DNA of 11,749 nucleotides from Gammaproteobacteria bacterium (GCA_003476445.1 DMUF01000157.1:8371-20119), one strand, 5' to 3'. Numbered from the stretch's first letter, positions 1 to 6,399 are shown. Notes: generated from the sequence alone by a model not told the origin. Numbers and translations: made by a program.

Positions 1-372
1 CTCGCCGCCACAATCGTGCTGACGCTCGCCGTCACGTTACCGGACACGACGCCCACGTCCATCGTGACCAAGGAGCCGGTACGCTTGCTGCTACAGTCCG
101 AGCGGGCACTGAACGACGTAACGATCGAGATAGAATTACCCGAGGGCGTACGCGTTCGTGGCTACGGCGACCAGCGTCGCCTGTCGTGGCAATCGAGCCT
201 GCTGGCCGGACCCAACGTGCTTGAGCTGCCAATCGTGGTCGAGGGTGCCGGTGGCGTGCTTGTCGCCCGCGTAACGCAAGGGGACGAAGCACGCGAACTC
301 GCGGTACGGCTCGTTGCGGCGCAGTATGCAGAGGACTCCAAAACAAGCATGAATGAGCACTCGGATGTCTGA
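1..372 (+). CDS. C-terminal part of putative anti-sigma factor / membrane protein (5' truncated)
   Basis: The reading frame is open from the first base, so the gene starts upstream of the window. The visible part begins with a short hydrophobic stretch (LAATIVLTLAV), probably the end of a single transmembrane helix. About 95 residues follow with the alternating pattern of an Ig-like beta-sandwich, including an LPEGVRVRGYGDQ motif, a conserved-looking W and a GPNVLELP turn. From memory of the family, this layout matches the periplasmic half of anti-sigma factors whose N-terminal zinc-finger half binds an ECF sigma factor; that half is not visible here. The stop overlaps the next start by 8 bases (ATGTCTGA), indicating one transcript and coupled translation. 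The role would be holding an ECF sigma factor inactive until an envelope signal. Any single-pass membrane protein with a beta-rich outer domain is the alternative. Confidence 0.55.
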   Translation, partial: LAATIVLTLAVTLPDTTPTSIVTKEPVRLLLQSERALNDVTIEIELPEGVRVRGYGDQRRLSWQSSLLAGPNVLELPIVVEGAGGVLVARVTQGDEARELAVRLVAAQYAEDSKTSMNEHSDV

Positions 373-727
373 GCAACGCCAACAAGCAATGGCACACACG
401 CTCACACGTCGCTCATCCAGATCGCTGCTCATTGTGGCGTTCGCCGTCGGGGCTTTGAACCTGCTCATAAGCCACCAGGCGCAGGCAGAGTCGAGCCTGG
501 AAGGCCTGGAGATGGACGTGATGAACCCGCTCGAGACTGGAACCGACGCAGCCAACCGAATATCGCTGCCGCTGCCCCAGAGCAACGTGCTGCCGGACGA
601 GCACTCCGGTCTCATTGATCTCGCTAATCCCGAGCGAAACACAGACCACGCGCTCGATTCGCTGCGAGCGACCGAAGCCGAAGCATCGCAATCAATCGAG
701 ACATCAGGGCCTGCTGGAAATGAATGA
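365..727 (+). CDS. Small secreted acidic protein of unknown function
   Basis: This is a protein of about 120 residues that I do not recognise. It has an Arg-rich n-region (TRRSSRS), a hydrophobic core (LLIVAFAVGALNLLI) and an AQA cleavage site at about residue 41, so it should be exported by Sec and cleaved by signal peptidase I. The mature part is about 79 residues, acidic, without cysteine, and starts with a patch containing MDVMNP followed by an ISLPLP segment. The chosen start gives the ATGTCTGA overlap with the upstream stop, which parallels the ATGAATGA overlap at its own end. In-frame ATGs at 353 and 389 are alternatives, and no strong ribosome site separates them. Lying between an anti-sigma-like gene and a TPR/barrel gene, it may be a periplasmic partner or cargo of that barrel. 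That role is inference only. Confidence 0.7.
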   Translation: MSEQRQQAMAHTLTRRSSRSLLIVAFAVGALNLLISHQAQAESSLEGLEMDVMNPLETGTDAANRISLPLPQSNVLPDEHSGLIDLANPERNTDHALDSLRATEAEASQSIETSGPAGNE

Positions 728-2045
728 CCTGTCTTCGATGGCTGTACGACGCCTCGTGTCAGGGCTGCGTCTGCACAGTGCAATTGCTGCGCTCGTGATC
801 AGCCTTGTTTTTTCGCCAGCCGTGGCGGCCAATGCGCTGGAAGACGGCATCCGGGCTTATCGTGCGGGAAATCTGGAGTCGGCTCTTCAGCTCTTCTCTG
901 CCGCGCTTGCCGAGAATCCAGCCGATAGCATCGCGCGCTTCAACCGGGCGCTGACGCTTTACCGGTTAGGACGCTATGACGAAGCGCGGGCGGCCTTTCT
1001 CGCGCTGCGCGAGCTCGCGCTTCGCGAAGCGCCTGACATGGACATGATCGCCGAATACCATCTCGGTCTCGTGGATGCCCGGCAAGGTCGACGCGCGTCC
1101 GCAGCCAGCCATTTCGAGCGCGTCATGCGGGGCGATAACGCGCGCCTCGCAACGCTTGCCAGGGCGGCGCGTGGGCGTCTGGCGTCGGAGCAGACACCTT
1201 CGCCGCGCGCCTTCGCCATGCTCGGCATCGGCTTCGATGACAATCGCAACCGAGTCAACGAAAACGAGGAGATCCCAGGTCGCGATCCTGAGGCGGCATT
1301 CACGGATACCGCCGGGCAGTTGCTGCTGCCGCTCGACGCGCTCAGGCCGCGCTACGACGTGCTGCTCGCAGGGCAGCATCGTGACTACATGACGGATGAC
1401 GCATTGGATCAGACTGTTATCGGTGTCGCCCTGCGCCGCGCTCTGGCAGCCGGACACTGGCGTATCGTTCTCGCCGCCGAGACCGAGCACACGCTGCTGC
1501 GGGACAACAGTCTCGTAAACGCGCTGGGGGTTGGCATTGAAGCGTCGCGTGAACAAGCCTTCGGTCGACTGCGGCTTCGCTATGAGCCCGCTCACGTGAG
1601 CGCCGAAGGAGACTTCGATTATCTGGACGGCGCCCGGCATCAGGCGACCATCGTGCAAGAGCTGCGATTGGGTCCGAATGCCCTTCGACTCGGCTGGGCG
1701 TTGGAACAGAGCTCGCAGGCATCGGAATTCGAAGAAGACATCATCTACGGCCAGGCGCCAAGGCGGCATGGACCTTTCGTGCAGTGGGATTATCCGTTGA
1801 CCCCAAGACTACAGCTCGGGCTGCGCGCCGCCTGGCGCGACAGTCGGTACGAAACGGATGATCCAGGCACCGAAAAGCGCCACGACGAACTGCTGCAACT
1901 GGGCGCGATCCTGCGGTTGCAGCTGAACGAGAGCTGGAACTTGCTGCTCGATTTCCGTCGGTTTGAGAACCACTCGAGCGTGGATACCTACCGCTATGAT
2001 CGAAACACGCTCTTTGCCGGTTTCGAGTGGCGGCCGCGTCGGTGA
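720..2045 (+). CDS. TPR-containing outer-membrane beta-barrel protein, Slam/T11SS-like architecture
   Basis: The protein has 441 residues. Residues 1-37 form a signal peptide ending in PAVAA. Residues 38-145 form about three TPR-type helical repeats; clear signatures are AYRAGNLESALQLF and RFNRALTLYRLGRYDEARAAF. From about residue 163 to the end, alternating polar and hydrophobic segments can be read by eye as about 14 strands, the last ending in GFEWRPRR. A soluble TPR domain followed by a roughly 14-strand barrel is the known layout of Slam/type XI secretion proteins, which move proteins across or onto the outer membrane; BcsC and PgaA are longer TPR-barrel relatives. The start at 720 is preferred to the longer frame because it overlaps the upstream stop (ATGAATGA), gives an immediate signal peptide and follows AGGG. 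Function as a protein, polysaccharide or small-molecule porin is not settled. Confidence 0.75.
   Translation: MNDLSSMAVRRLVSGLRLHSAIAALVISLVFSPAVAANALEDGIRAYRAGNLESALQLFSAALAENPADSIARFNRALTLYRLGRYDEARAAFLALRELALREAPDMDMIAEYHLGLVDARQGRRASAASHFERVMRGDNARLATLARAARGRLASEQTPSPRAFAMLGIGFDDNRNRVNENEEIPGRDPEAAFTDTAGQLLLPLDALRPRYDVLLAGQHRDYMTDDALDQTVIGVALRRALAAGHWRIVLAAETEHTLLRDNSLVNALGVGIEASREQAFGRLRLRYEPAHVSAEGDFDYLDGARHQATIVQELRLGPNALRLGWALEQSSQASEFEEDIIYGQAPRRHGPFVQWDYPLTPRLQLGLRAAWRDSRYETDDPGTEKRHDELLQLGAILRLQLNESWNLLLDFRRFENHSSVDTYRYDRNTLFAGFEWRPRR
1936..1963 (+). promoter_or_regulatory. Candidate ECF-sigma promoter inside the 3' end of the barrel gene
   Basis: GGAACTT at 1936-1942 is followed after 15 bases by TCGGTT at 1958-1963. 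GGAACTT is the classical -35 element of RpoE-like ECF sigma factors, and the -10 starts with the expected TC. It lies in coding sequence, so a chance match is quite possible. If used, it would give a leader of about 200 bases for the secreted acidic protein gene. Confidence 0.25.
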
Positions 2046-2078
2046 AACGGCGCTTTATCGCGCGATCAGATCACGGAC

Positions 2079-2107
2079 GGAACCCTTTTTCATCGAGACG
2101 CGTGTCT
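2079..2107 (+). promoter_or_regulatory. Candidate ECF-sigma promoter before the acidic secreted protein gene
   Basis: The 124-base gap between the barrel gene and the next gene contains GGAACC at 2079-2084, followed by a T-run and then CGTGTCT at 2101-2107. The spacing from -35 to CGTGTC is 16 bases, within the usual range for ECF sigma promoters of GGAAC type. The -10 is only an approximate match. The upstream anti-sigma-like gene makes an ECF-controlled promoter plausible and would place the start of transcription about 55-60 bases before the ATG. Confidence 0.35.
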
Positions 2108-2169
2108 GTATTCAGCGAACCACGCTACGCGTCACGTCAAACACCGTTGAGCCAAGAGGAGAACTGAAC

Positions 2170-2661
2170 ATGCACAAAATCACGCTCGCCCTGCTCGCCG
2201 CAGCCGCCTGTATGGCGACAAGCGTCGTCAGAGCCGATGCAAGCGCGCCAGTCGACGGCGACACTGCGCCGCTGGAAGTGATCGATCCCGCAACGGAAAC
2301 GGATCCCGGCGCAGGCGTCGACCCCGGCAACACAGAAGACCCGGGCGTAGCTCCAGAGGTGATCATCGACGACCCGCAGACGCCCGTTGATTCGAAAGAG
2401 CCTGATGGCGGCGGTGCAGGCCCCACCTTCGGCGGCTCAACGGACGGCAGCGGCAGTCCGGAAGAGGAACAGGTCTACACGACCATGGGCGGTCGACCGG
2501 ACGACTGCATGGAATGCAGGAATCTGACGACAACGACCGTGGACGACGCGCCGATGATCGAAGCACCGACCCCGGAAGTGCTCGAAGGCATCGAGGACGG
2601 CTCGTCCACGGGTGTCGACATCATGGAGCCTACTCAGCGCCGCAGCGCGACGCAGCGCTGA
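2170..2661 (+). CDS. Secreted, very acidic Asp/Pro/Gly-rich protein with a CxxC pair
   Basis: This 163-residue protein belongs to no family I recognise. The start is fixed by AAGAGGAG 8-9 bases upstream. Residues 1-24 form an export signal (LALLAAAACMATSVVRADA), with the best cleavage after ADA. C14 sits in AAAAC, a poor lipobox, so a lipoprotein is less likely. Residues 25-100 are low-complexity and strongly acidic, with repeated DPG/DP units (TDPGAGVDPGNTEDPG) and then a Gly/Ser stretch (GGGAGPTFGGS). Residues 101-125 look more ordered and hold DDCMECRN, with C113 and C116 spaced as a CxxC. The end is basic (QRRSATQR). It follows the TPR/barrel gene by 124 bases and precedes a terminator-like hairpin. 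It may be a surface or periplasmic partner, cargo of the barrel, or a calcium- or metal-binding spacer; none of these is shown directly. Confidence 0.75.
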   Translation: MHKITLALLAAAACMATSVVRADASAPVDGDTAPLEVIDPATETDPGAGVDPGNTEDPGVAPEVIIDDPQTPVDSKEPDGGGAGPTFGGSTDGSGSPEEEQVYTTMGGRPDDCMECRNLTTTTVDDAPMIEAPTPEVLEGIEDGSSTGVDIMEPTQRRSATQR

Positions 2662-2671
2662 CCTTCGGCGA

Positions 2672-2708
2672 CCTGATCTGCGCCCGGCTGCTTCGGGCAC
2701 AGATCAGG
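2672..2708. terminator. Hairpin between convergent genes, possible bidirectional terminator
   Basis: CCTGATCTG at 2672-2680 pairs perfectly with CAGATCAGG at 2700-2708. After one mismatch, GCCCG at 2682-2686 pairs with CGGGC at 2694-2698, leaving a loop of about seven bases. It starts 10 bases after the stop of the + gene and ends 11 bases before the stop of the - strand reductase. There is no T-tract on either side, so it is not a textbook intrinsic terminator, but the position fits termination or 3'-end protection for both transcripts. Confidence 0.55.
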
Positions 2709-2719
2709 CGCGACCTCGC

Positions 2720-3700
2720 TCAGACGTGACCTGCGATCGCCGCGGGTTCATAGGGCGCTTCGAGCGCCCGAACATCTTCTACCGATAGTCGAACATCAAG
2801 CGCTGCCAACGCGTCCTCGAGATGCCCGGGCTTCGATGCACCAATGATCGGCGACACGACGCCCGGCTTGCCAAGAAGCCAGGCCAGCGCGGTCTGGGCA
2901 GGCTTGAGACCGAGGCGCCCCGCGATCTCTGCATTCACCGCAATGACCCGATCATCTGCCGGGCGGCGGTAGAGCTGCTTGGCGAAATCGTCGGTTTCAG
3001 CGCGCAGCGTGGCATGTCGCGCTTCCGGTGGTCGCGCGAGTAGACCGCGTGCGAGGGGACTCCACGGAATCAGTCCGACCCCCTGGTCGACGCAGAGCGG
3101 GTTCATCTCGCGCTCCTCCTCGCGATACACGAGGTTGTAGTGATTCTGCATGCTGACGAAACGCACGCCGCCGAGCGCGTCGGCCGTGTAGAGATACTTC
3201 GACATCTGCCACGCGAACATGCTCGAAGCACCGAGATAACGCACTTTGCCCACCTTCACGAGGTGCGAGAGCGCCTCGATCGTTTCCTCGATTGGCGTGC
3301 GCGAATCGAAGCGGTGGATCTGATACAGATCGATGTAATCCATGCCCAGCCGCTGCAGCGAAGCATCACACGCCGCGATGACGTGCTTGCGCGAGAGCCC
3401 CCAGCGATTGCGCTTCCGGTCATGGGTGCCGTTGAAGCACTTGGTAGCAATCACGACATCTTCGCGATCGACACCGTGAGCGCGCAGCGCACGACCCAGA
3501 ATCTCCTCGGAAACGCCGTTGGAATAGACATCCGCGGTGTCGAAGAAATTGATGCCGGCTTCGAGCGCGGAACGAATGAAGGGCAGCGACTCGTCGTATT
3601 CGAGCACCCAGTCACGCCAGCTGCGAGAGCCGTAGGTCATCATGCCGAGACACAGGCGCGAAACGCTCAAGCCCGTGTGTCCAAGATTCATGTACTGCAT
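2720..3700 (-). CDS. Aldo/keto reductase
   Basis: This NADPH-dependent oxidoreductase of the aldo/keto reductase TIM-barrel family would reduce aldehydes or ketones in the cytoplasm. The catalytic tetrad is complete: D54 and Y59 (FFDTADVYSNG), K87 (VIATKCF) and H129 (YQIHRFD). A C-terminal IIGASKPGHLEDAL segment fits the cofactor-binding region, and 326 residues is the normal family length. The start is chosen because AAGGAGG lies 7 bases upstream (3708-3714); a frame opening at 3748 would add 16 unlikely residues. The gene converges with the secreted acidic protein gene across a hairpin and diverges from the GST gene, with 171 bases between the two starts. It resembles the group containing YajO and aryl-alcohol dehydrogenases, but the substrate cannot be read from sequence. 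Confidence 0.93.
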   Translation of the reverse strand: MQYMNLGHTGLSVSRLCLGMMTYGSRSWRDWVLEYDESLPFIRSALEAGINFFDTADVYSNGVSEEILGRALRAHGVDREDVVIATKCFNGTHDRKRNRWGLSRKHVIAACDASLQRLGMDYIDLYQIHRFDSRTPIEETIEALSHLVKVGKVRYLGASSMFAWQMSKYLYTADALGGVRFVSMQNHYNLVYREEEREMNPLCVDQGVGLIPWSPLARGLLARPPEARHATLRAETDDFAKQLYRRPADDRVIAVNAEIAGRLGLKPAQTALAWLLGKPGVVSPIIGASKPGHLEDALAALDVRLSVEDVRALEAPYEPAAIAGHV

Positions 3701-3707
3701 GGATACC

Positions 3708-3714
3708 CCTCCTT
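3708..3714 (-). promoter_or_regulatory. Strong ribosome binding site deciding the reductase start
   Basis: On the minus strand this reads AAGGAGG, a perfect Shine-Dalgarno core, 7 bases before the ATG at 3700. It excludes the longer upstream frame starting at 3748, for which the site would lie inside the coding sequence. Confidence 0.8.
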
Positions 3715-3807
3715 TGTTGCCCGATCTTCCTGTGGCGATAGACGACAATCAAGCGCCAGCACGCGGACTCGAACCAGCACACGCCCGAACTCCCTGAGGT
3801 GCCGCCC

Positions 3808-3837
3808 TTGCCGCGGACATTCCCAAGCCCGGACAAT
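3808..3837 (+). promoter_or_regulatory. Candidate sigma-70 promoter for the GST-lipoprotein pair
   Basis: TTGCCG at 3808-3813 and GACAAT at 3832-3837 are 18 bases apart, each matching 4 of 6 consensus bases. It lies in the 171-base divergent gap, about 35 bases before the GST start, which is a sensible position. The match is modest and no operator is obvious. Confidence 0.3.
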
Positions 3838-3842
3838 GTCTG

Positions 3843-3854
3843 CACACACACACA
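3843..3854. repeat. (CA)6 dinucleotide repeat in the GST leader
   Basis: Six perfect CA units lie 17 bases before the GST start codon, between the candidate -10 and the ribosome site (GTAGAGG). The tract is short and a change in its length would not alter a reading frame. Confidence 0.9.
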
Positions 3855-3871
3855 AGAGCGGGTAGAGGCAC

Positions 3872-4483
3872 ATGCACATCATCGAGGCGAAGGGCACACC
3901 CAACGGTCGGCGCGTACGCGTCTTCCTCGCGGAAAAGGGTATCGAAGTACCGGCGGTCAACATCGACCTGCGCGCGGGCGAGAATCTGGGGGCGGAATAC
4001 CGCGCCAAGAATCCGTTCGGCCGGGTGCCCACGCTCGAACTCGATGATGGCACCTGCATTGCCGAGAGTGTGGCTATTTGCCGCTACTTTGATCTGCTCA
4101 AGCCCGAACCCAGTCTGTTCGGCAGCGATGCCCGCACGGCGGCGGTGATCGAGATGTGGAACCGGCGCGCCGAGCTCAACGTGCTCATGCCCGGTGCGCA
4201 GGCGTTCCGCAACCTCACTGGTTTCTTTAAGGATCGCGAGCGCATTTCTGCTGAATGGGGCGAGATCAGCGAGGCCGCGACGGCGGAGGCCATCGGGCTG
4301 TTCGACGCACACCTCGCCAACCACGCTTTTCTGGCGGGTGACACGTTCTCCATCGCAGACATCACCTTCGGGGTCTCACTCGACTTCTTCCAGGCACTCA
4401 AACTCAAGCTGCCGTTCGAGCTCCCACATCTCTCCCGCTATCGCGCAGACCTCGCCTCCCGCCCGAGCTGGGCTGCCCGCTGA
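3872..4483 (+). CDS. Glutathione S-transferase, Nu-class-like
   Basis: This 203-residue cytosolic GST joins a thioredoxin-fold N-terminal domain (about 1-80) to an all-helical C-terminal domain. The N-terminus has TPNG (T9, N11), the catalytic arrangement known from YfcG-type Nu-class enzymes, where Thr and Asn rather than Tyr contact glutathione. The cis-proline P53 lies in GRVPTL, and the E65-S66 glutathione-binding pair in AESVAI. The helical N-capping motif FSIADITFG is present in the C-terminal domain. The start is supported by GTAGAGG just upstream. The next gene begins 16 bases after the stop, so the two are probably cotranscribed. Likely activities are glutathione conjugation to electrophiles or disulfide-bond reduction. 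A nearby epoxide hydrolase makes detoxification or degradation of reactive carbon compounds plausible, though no substrate is shown. Confidence 0.92.
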   Translation: MHIIEAKGTPNGRRVRVFLAEKGIEVPAVNIDLRAGENLGAEYRAKNPFGRVPTLELDDGTCIAESVAICRYFDLLKPEPSLFGSDARTAAVIEMWNRRAELNVLMPGAQAFRNLTGFFKDRERISAEWGEISEAATAEAIGLFDAHLANHAFLAGDTFSIADITFGVSLDFFQALKLKLPFELPHLSRYRADLASRPSWAAR

Positions 4484-4499
4484 ACCGAGAGTAGCAACC

Positions 4500-4964
4500 A
4501 TGAAGACATCCACTGCATTTCGGTCGCGCCGCCTGATTGCCATCCTGGCGCTGACTCTGGTCGGCGGCTGTTCGGGCGACTGGATTCCGTTTTCGGGCGG
4601 CGCGCTCGAGGGCAAGATCGTGTCCGCCAGCGAGGGCATACCGATCGCTGGCAGCGAGGACGTGGTGCGGCTCGAAACACAGCCGGCTGACCCGTACTCG
4701 GTCAATCTTTGGGTGATCGCGCTGGATGATGATCTGTACGTGCACGCGGGTGACAATCACACCACCTGGATACAGCATCTTGAAATCGACGCTTCAGCTC
4801 GGGTTGGCTACGAGGATTCCATCATCGAACTCGTCGCGGAGCGGGTGACAGACCAGCCGACGTTTGATCGATTCCGTGTGGCCTACGATGACAAGTACGG
4901 CGTCTCGACGCGTCACGAGGATATCAACGACGTCTACCTCTACCGGCTTTCAGCCCGACTCTGA
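4500..4964 (+). CDS. Lipoprotein with a DUF2255-like split-barrel domain
   Basis: The protein has 154 residues. The N-terminus has a basic start (RSRR), a hydrophobic core and a lipobox LVGGC with C24 as the lipidation site. Ser at +2 would favour outer-membrane delivery. Residues 60-154 carry VNLWVIALDDDLYVHAG, a W, VGYEDS, FDRFRVAYDDKYG and a terminal DVYLYRL. This pattern resembles DUF2255 and related pyridoxamine-oxidase/deazaflavin-type split barrels, where the segment ending in KYG is typical. The match is from memory of family patterns, not from a search. Cofactor binding is unproven, and a periplasmic site would be unusual for flavin split-barrel proteins. It sits 16 bases after the GST gene, with GAGAG as a modest ribosome site, so the two genes are probably one transcript. 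Confidence 0.75.
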   Translation: MKTSTAFRSRRLIAILALTLVGGCSGDWIPFSGGALEGKIVSASEGIPIAGSEDVVRLETQPADPYSVNLWVIALDDDLYVHAGDNHTTWIQHLEIDASARVGYEDSIIELVAERVTDQPTFDRFRVAYDDKYGVSTRHEDINDVYLYRLSARL

Positions 4965-5077
4965 GCGCTGATCTGCTGCTGCGAGGGCTCGACCTCTGGG
5001 CTCGGGCCGCTCTTCTTTTCTGGTGTTTCTGGAAGGCAGCCAAGACCATCGGCAACGACCTGAAGGAGTAACCGCGC

Positions 5078-6211
5078 TCAGCGCAGGAGGCGGAAAGCCT
5101 CGCAGATGTCATCCGCCAGCAGTTCGGGGACTTCGAGGGCCGCGAAGTGGCCGCCGCGCGGCAGATGGCTCCAGTGCACCAGGTTGAACTGGCGCTCCAC
5201 CCACGCCCTGGGCGGTGCTGCGAGTTCGCCCGGAAAGTTCGCAACGGCGGTGGGTACCGCGACCCGCTCCGGCCAGGGTCGCCCCTCGTAATGGCGGCTT
5301 TCGTAGTACATGCGTACCGATGACGTAATGGTCTGGGTAAACCAGTAGACGCTCACGTTGGTGAGCAGATCATCGCGCGAGATCGCGTCTTCGAGACGCC
5401 CATCGTGCTGCGCCCACCGATGGAACTTCTCGATGATCCAGCCGGCGAGCCCGACCGGAGAGTCGTTCAGGGCATAGCCGAGTGTCTGCGGTTTGGTGCC
5501 CTGAATGTGCTGATAGCCCACCTCGCCCGCCATATAGTCGCGGCGTGCTTCAAACCGAGCCCGCTCAGCATCTGACACACCGGCGAACGGATCTTCCTTC
5601 GGCGCTCGGACGAAAGCGAGGTTGAGGTGAATGCCACGCACGGCCTCGGGCGCGAGTGCACCGAGCCACGTCGTCACAGCGGAGCCCACGTCCCCGCCCT
5701 GGGCAAAGTAGCGGTCATAGCCGAGCGCCAGCATCAGCTTGGCAAACAGCTCCGCACACGCGCGCGGCTGAAAGCCGGGGCGCGCCGGCGCTTTCGAGAA
5801 CCCATAGCCCGGGATGGACGGACACACCACGTGAAAGGCGTCCGCCGGGTCGCCACCGAATCGTTCTGGCTGGGTGAGGCGCTCGATGATGCCCTGGAAC
5901 TCGACGATCGACCCCGGCCAGCCGTGCGTGATCAGGAGCGGCTGCGCATGGGCGTGGGTTGAGCGCGCGTGAATGCAGTGCACCCGATGGTCATCGAGCG
6001 CAAGGATCCACTGCGGGTAGCGATTGAGCCGCGCTTCCTGCACGCGCCAGTCGAAGCTGTGGCGCCAGTAGCCACAAAGTTCGCGCAGATAGGTGCTGTC
6101 CGTACCGTAGACCCAGGGATCGCCAACCTGATCCGGCCAACGCGTGCGATCGAGTCGCTCATGCAAATCGCGAATCGCCTCGTCGGCAACGTGAATTCGA
6201 AAGGGTTCCAT
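5078..6211 (-). CDS. Epoxide hydrolase, microsomal type (EPHN plus alpha/beta-hydrolase)
   Basis: This 377-residue enzyme would open epoxides with water to give vicinal diols. The N-terminal EPHN-like segment (about 1-95; PFRIHVADEAIRDLHERL) precedes the alpha/beta-hydrolase core. The oxyanion motif HGWPG is at 96-100. The nucleophile D174 is in GGDVGS, where the family usually has GGDWG. A ring-opening Tyr candidate is Y302 or Y303. The acid E329 in FPGE and the base H355 in RGGHFAALE align with the Asp-Glu-His set of mammalian microsomal epoxide hydrolase. The start at 6211 is chosen because GGAG lies 7 bases upstream and the EPHN domain starts there; the frame from 6385 adds 58 Arg-rich, non-homologous residues. 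It converges on the lipoprotein gene and diverges from the enoyl-CoA hydratase gene. No signal peptide is present, so it is cytoplasmic. Confidence 0.93.
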   Translation of the reverse strand: MEPFRIHVADEAIRDLHERLDRTRWPDQVGDPWVYGTDSTYLRELCGYWRHSFDWRVQEARLNRYPQWILALDDHRVHCIHARSTHAHAQPLLITHGWPGSIVEFQGIIERLTQPERFGGDPADAFHVVCPSIPGYGFSKAPARPGFQPRACAELFAKLMLALGYDRYFAQGGDVGSAVTTWLGALAPEAVRGIHLNLAFVRAPKEDPFAGVSDAERARFEARRDYMAGEVGYQHIQGTKPQTLGYALNDSPVGLAGWIIEKFHRWAQHDGRLEDAISRDDLLTNVSVYWFTQTITSSVRMYYESRHYEGRPWPERVAVPTAVANFPGELAAPPRAWVERQFNLVHWSHLPRGGHFAALEVPELLADDICEAFRLLR

Positions 6212-6329
6212 GGGTCTGCTCCGACATGTTGCAGGCGGGATCATAGCAATCCGCAGAACCGACCCGGCAGTACTCCGCGGACCCCGTGCTCGCGATCGCG
6301 GCTGGCAGGCAAATGCGCGGGCGCAGATG

Positions 6330-6357
6330 GCTTGTCTGCGTTCAAGCAGCCTACAAT
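6330..6357 (+). promoter_or_regulatory. Candidate -10 element and small inverted repeat before the crotonase gene
   Basis: TACAAT at 6352-6357 matches 5 of 6 bases of the sigma-70 -10 and lies 42 bases before the start codon. No good -35 exists at 16-18 bases; TTGTCT at 6332-6337 is only 14 bases away. GCTTG (6330-6334) and CAAGC (6343-6347) form an inverted repeat at the -35 position, which could be an operator for a regulator that compensates for the poor -35. This is a weak, by-eye call. Confidence 0.3.
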
Positions 6358-6399
6358 TCGGTCTTCGATTGCGACATCCAACCACCGTAGGAGTAGCCC

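Noticed and set aside
615..719. N-terminal extension of the TPR/barrel protein
   Set aside because: It would add 35 charged residues before the signal peptide and overlap the secreted protein gene by more than 100 bases; the coupled start at 720 fits better.
3843..3854. (CA)6 tract as a phase-variation switch
   Set aside because: Only six units, outside the reading frame and not between well-matched promoter elements; too short to be a convincing slipping tract.
3749..4324. A 191-codon minus-strand frame opposite the first GST
   Set aside because: The + strand carries all GST motifs; the opposite product has no recognisable domain.
4960..5071. Short hydrophobic frame with ALLFWCFWKAAKTIGNDLKE before a TAA, in the gap between the lipoprotein and epoxide hydrolase genes
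   Set aside because: It looks like a small membrane peptide, but the frame has no ATG, GTG or TTG and no ribosome site before the possible CTG. I keep it only as something to recheck in related genomes.
4965..5084. GCGCTGA (4965-4971) and TCAGCGC (5078-5084) flanking the gap between convergent genes
   Set aside because: The arms are over 100 bases apart and overlap normal coding ends, so neither a terminator nor a mobile-element footprint is supported.
6212..6385. 58-residue extension of the epoxide hydrolase
   Set aside because: Arg-rich, unlike the family, and it would cover the divergent promoter region; a good ribosome site precedes the ATG at 6211.
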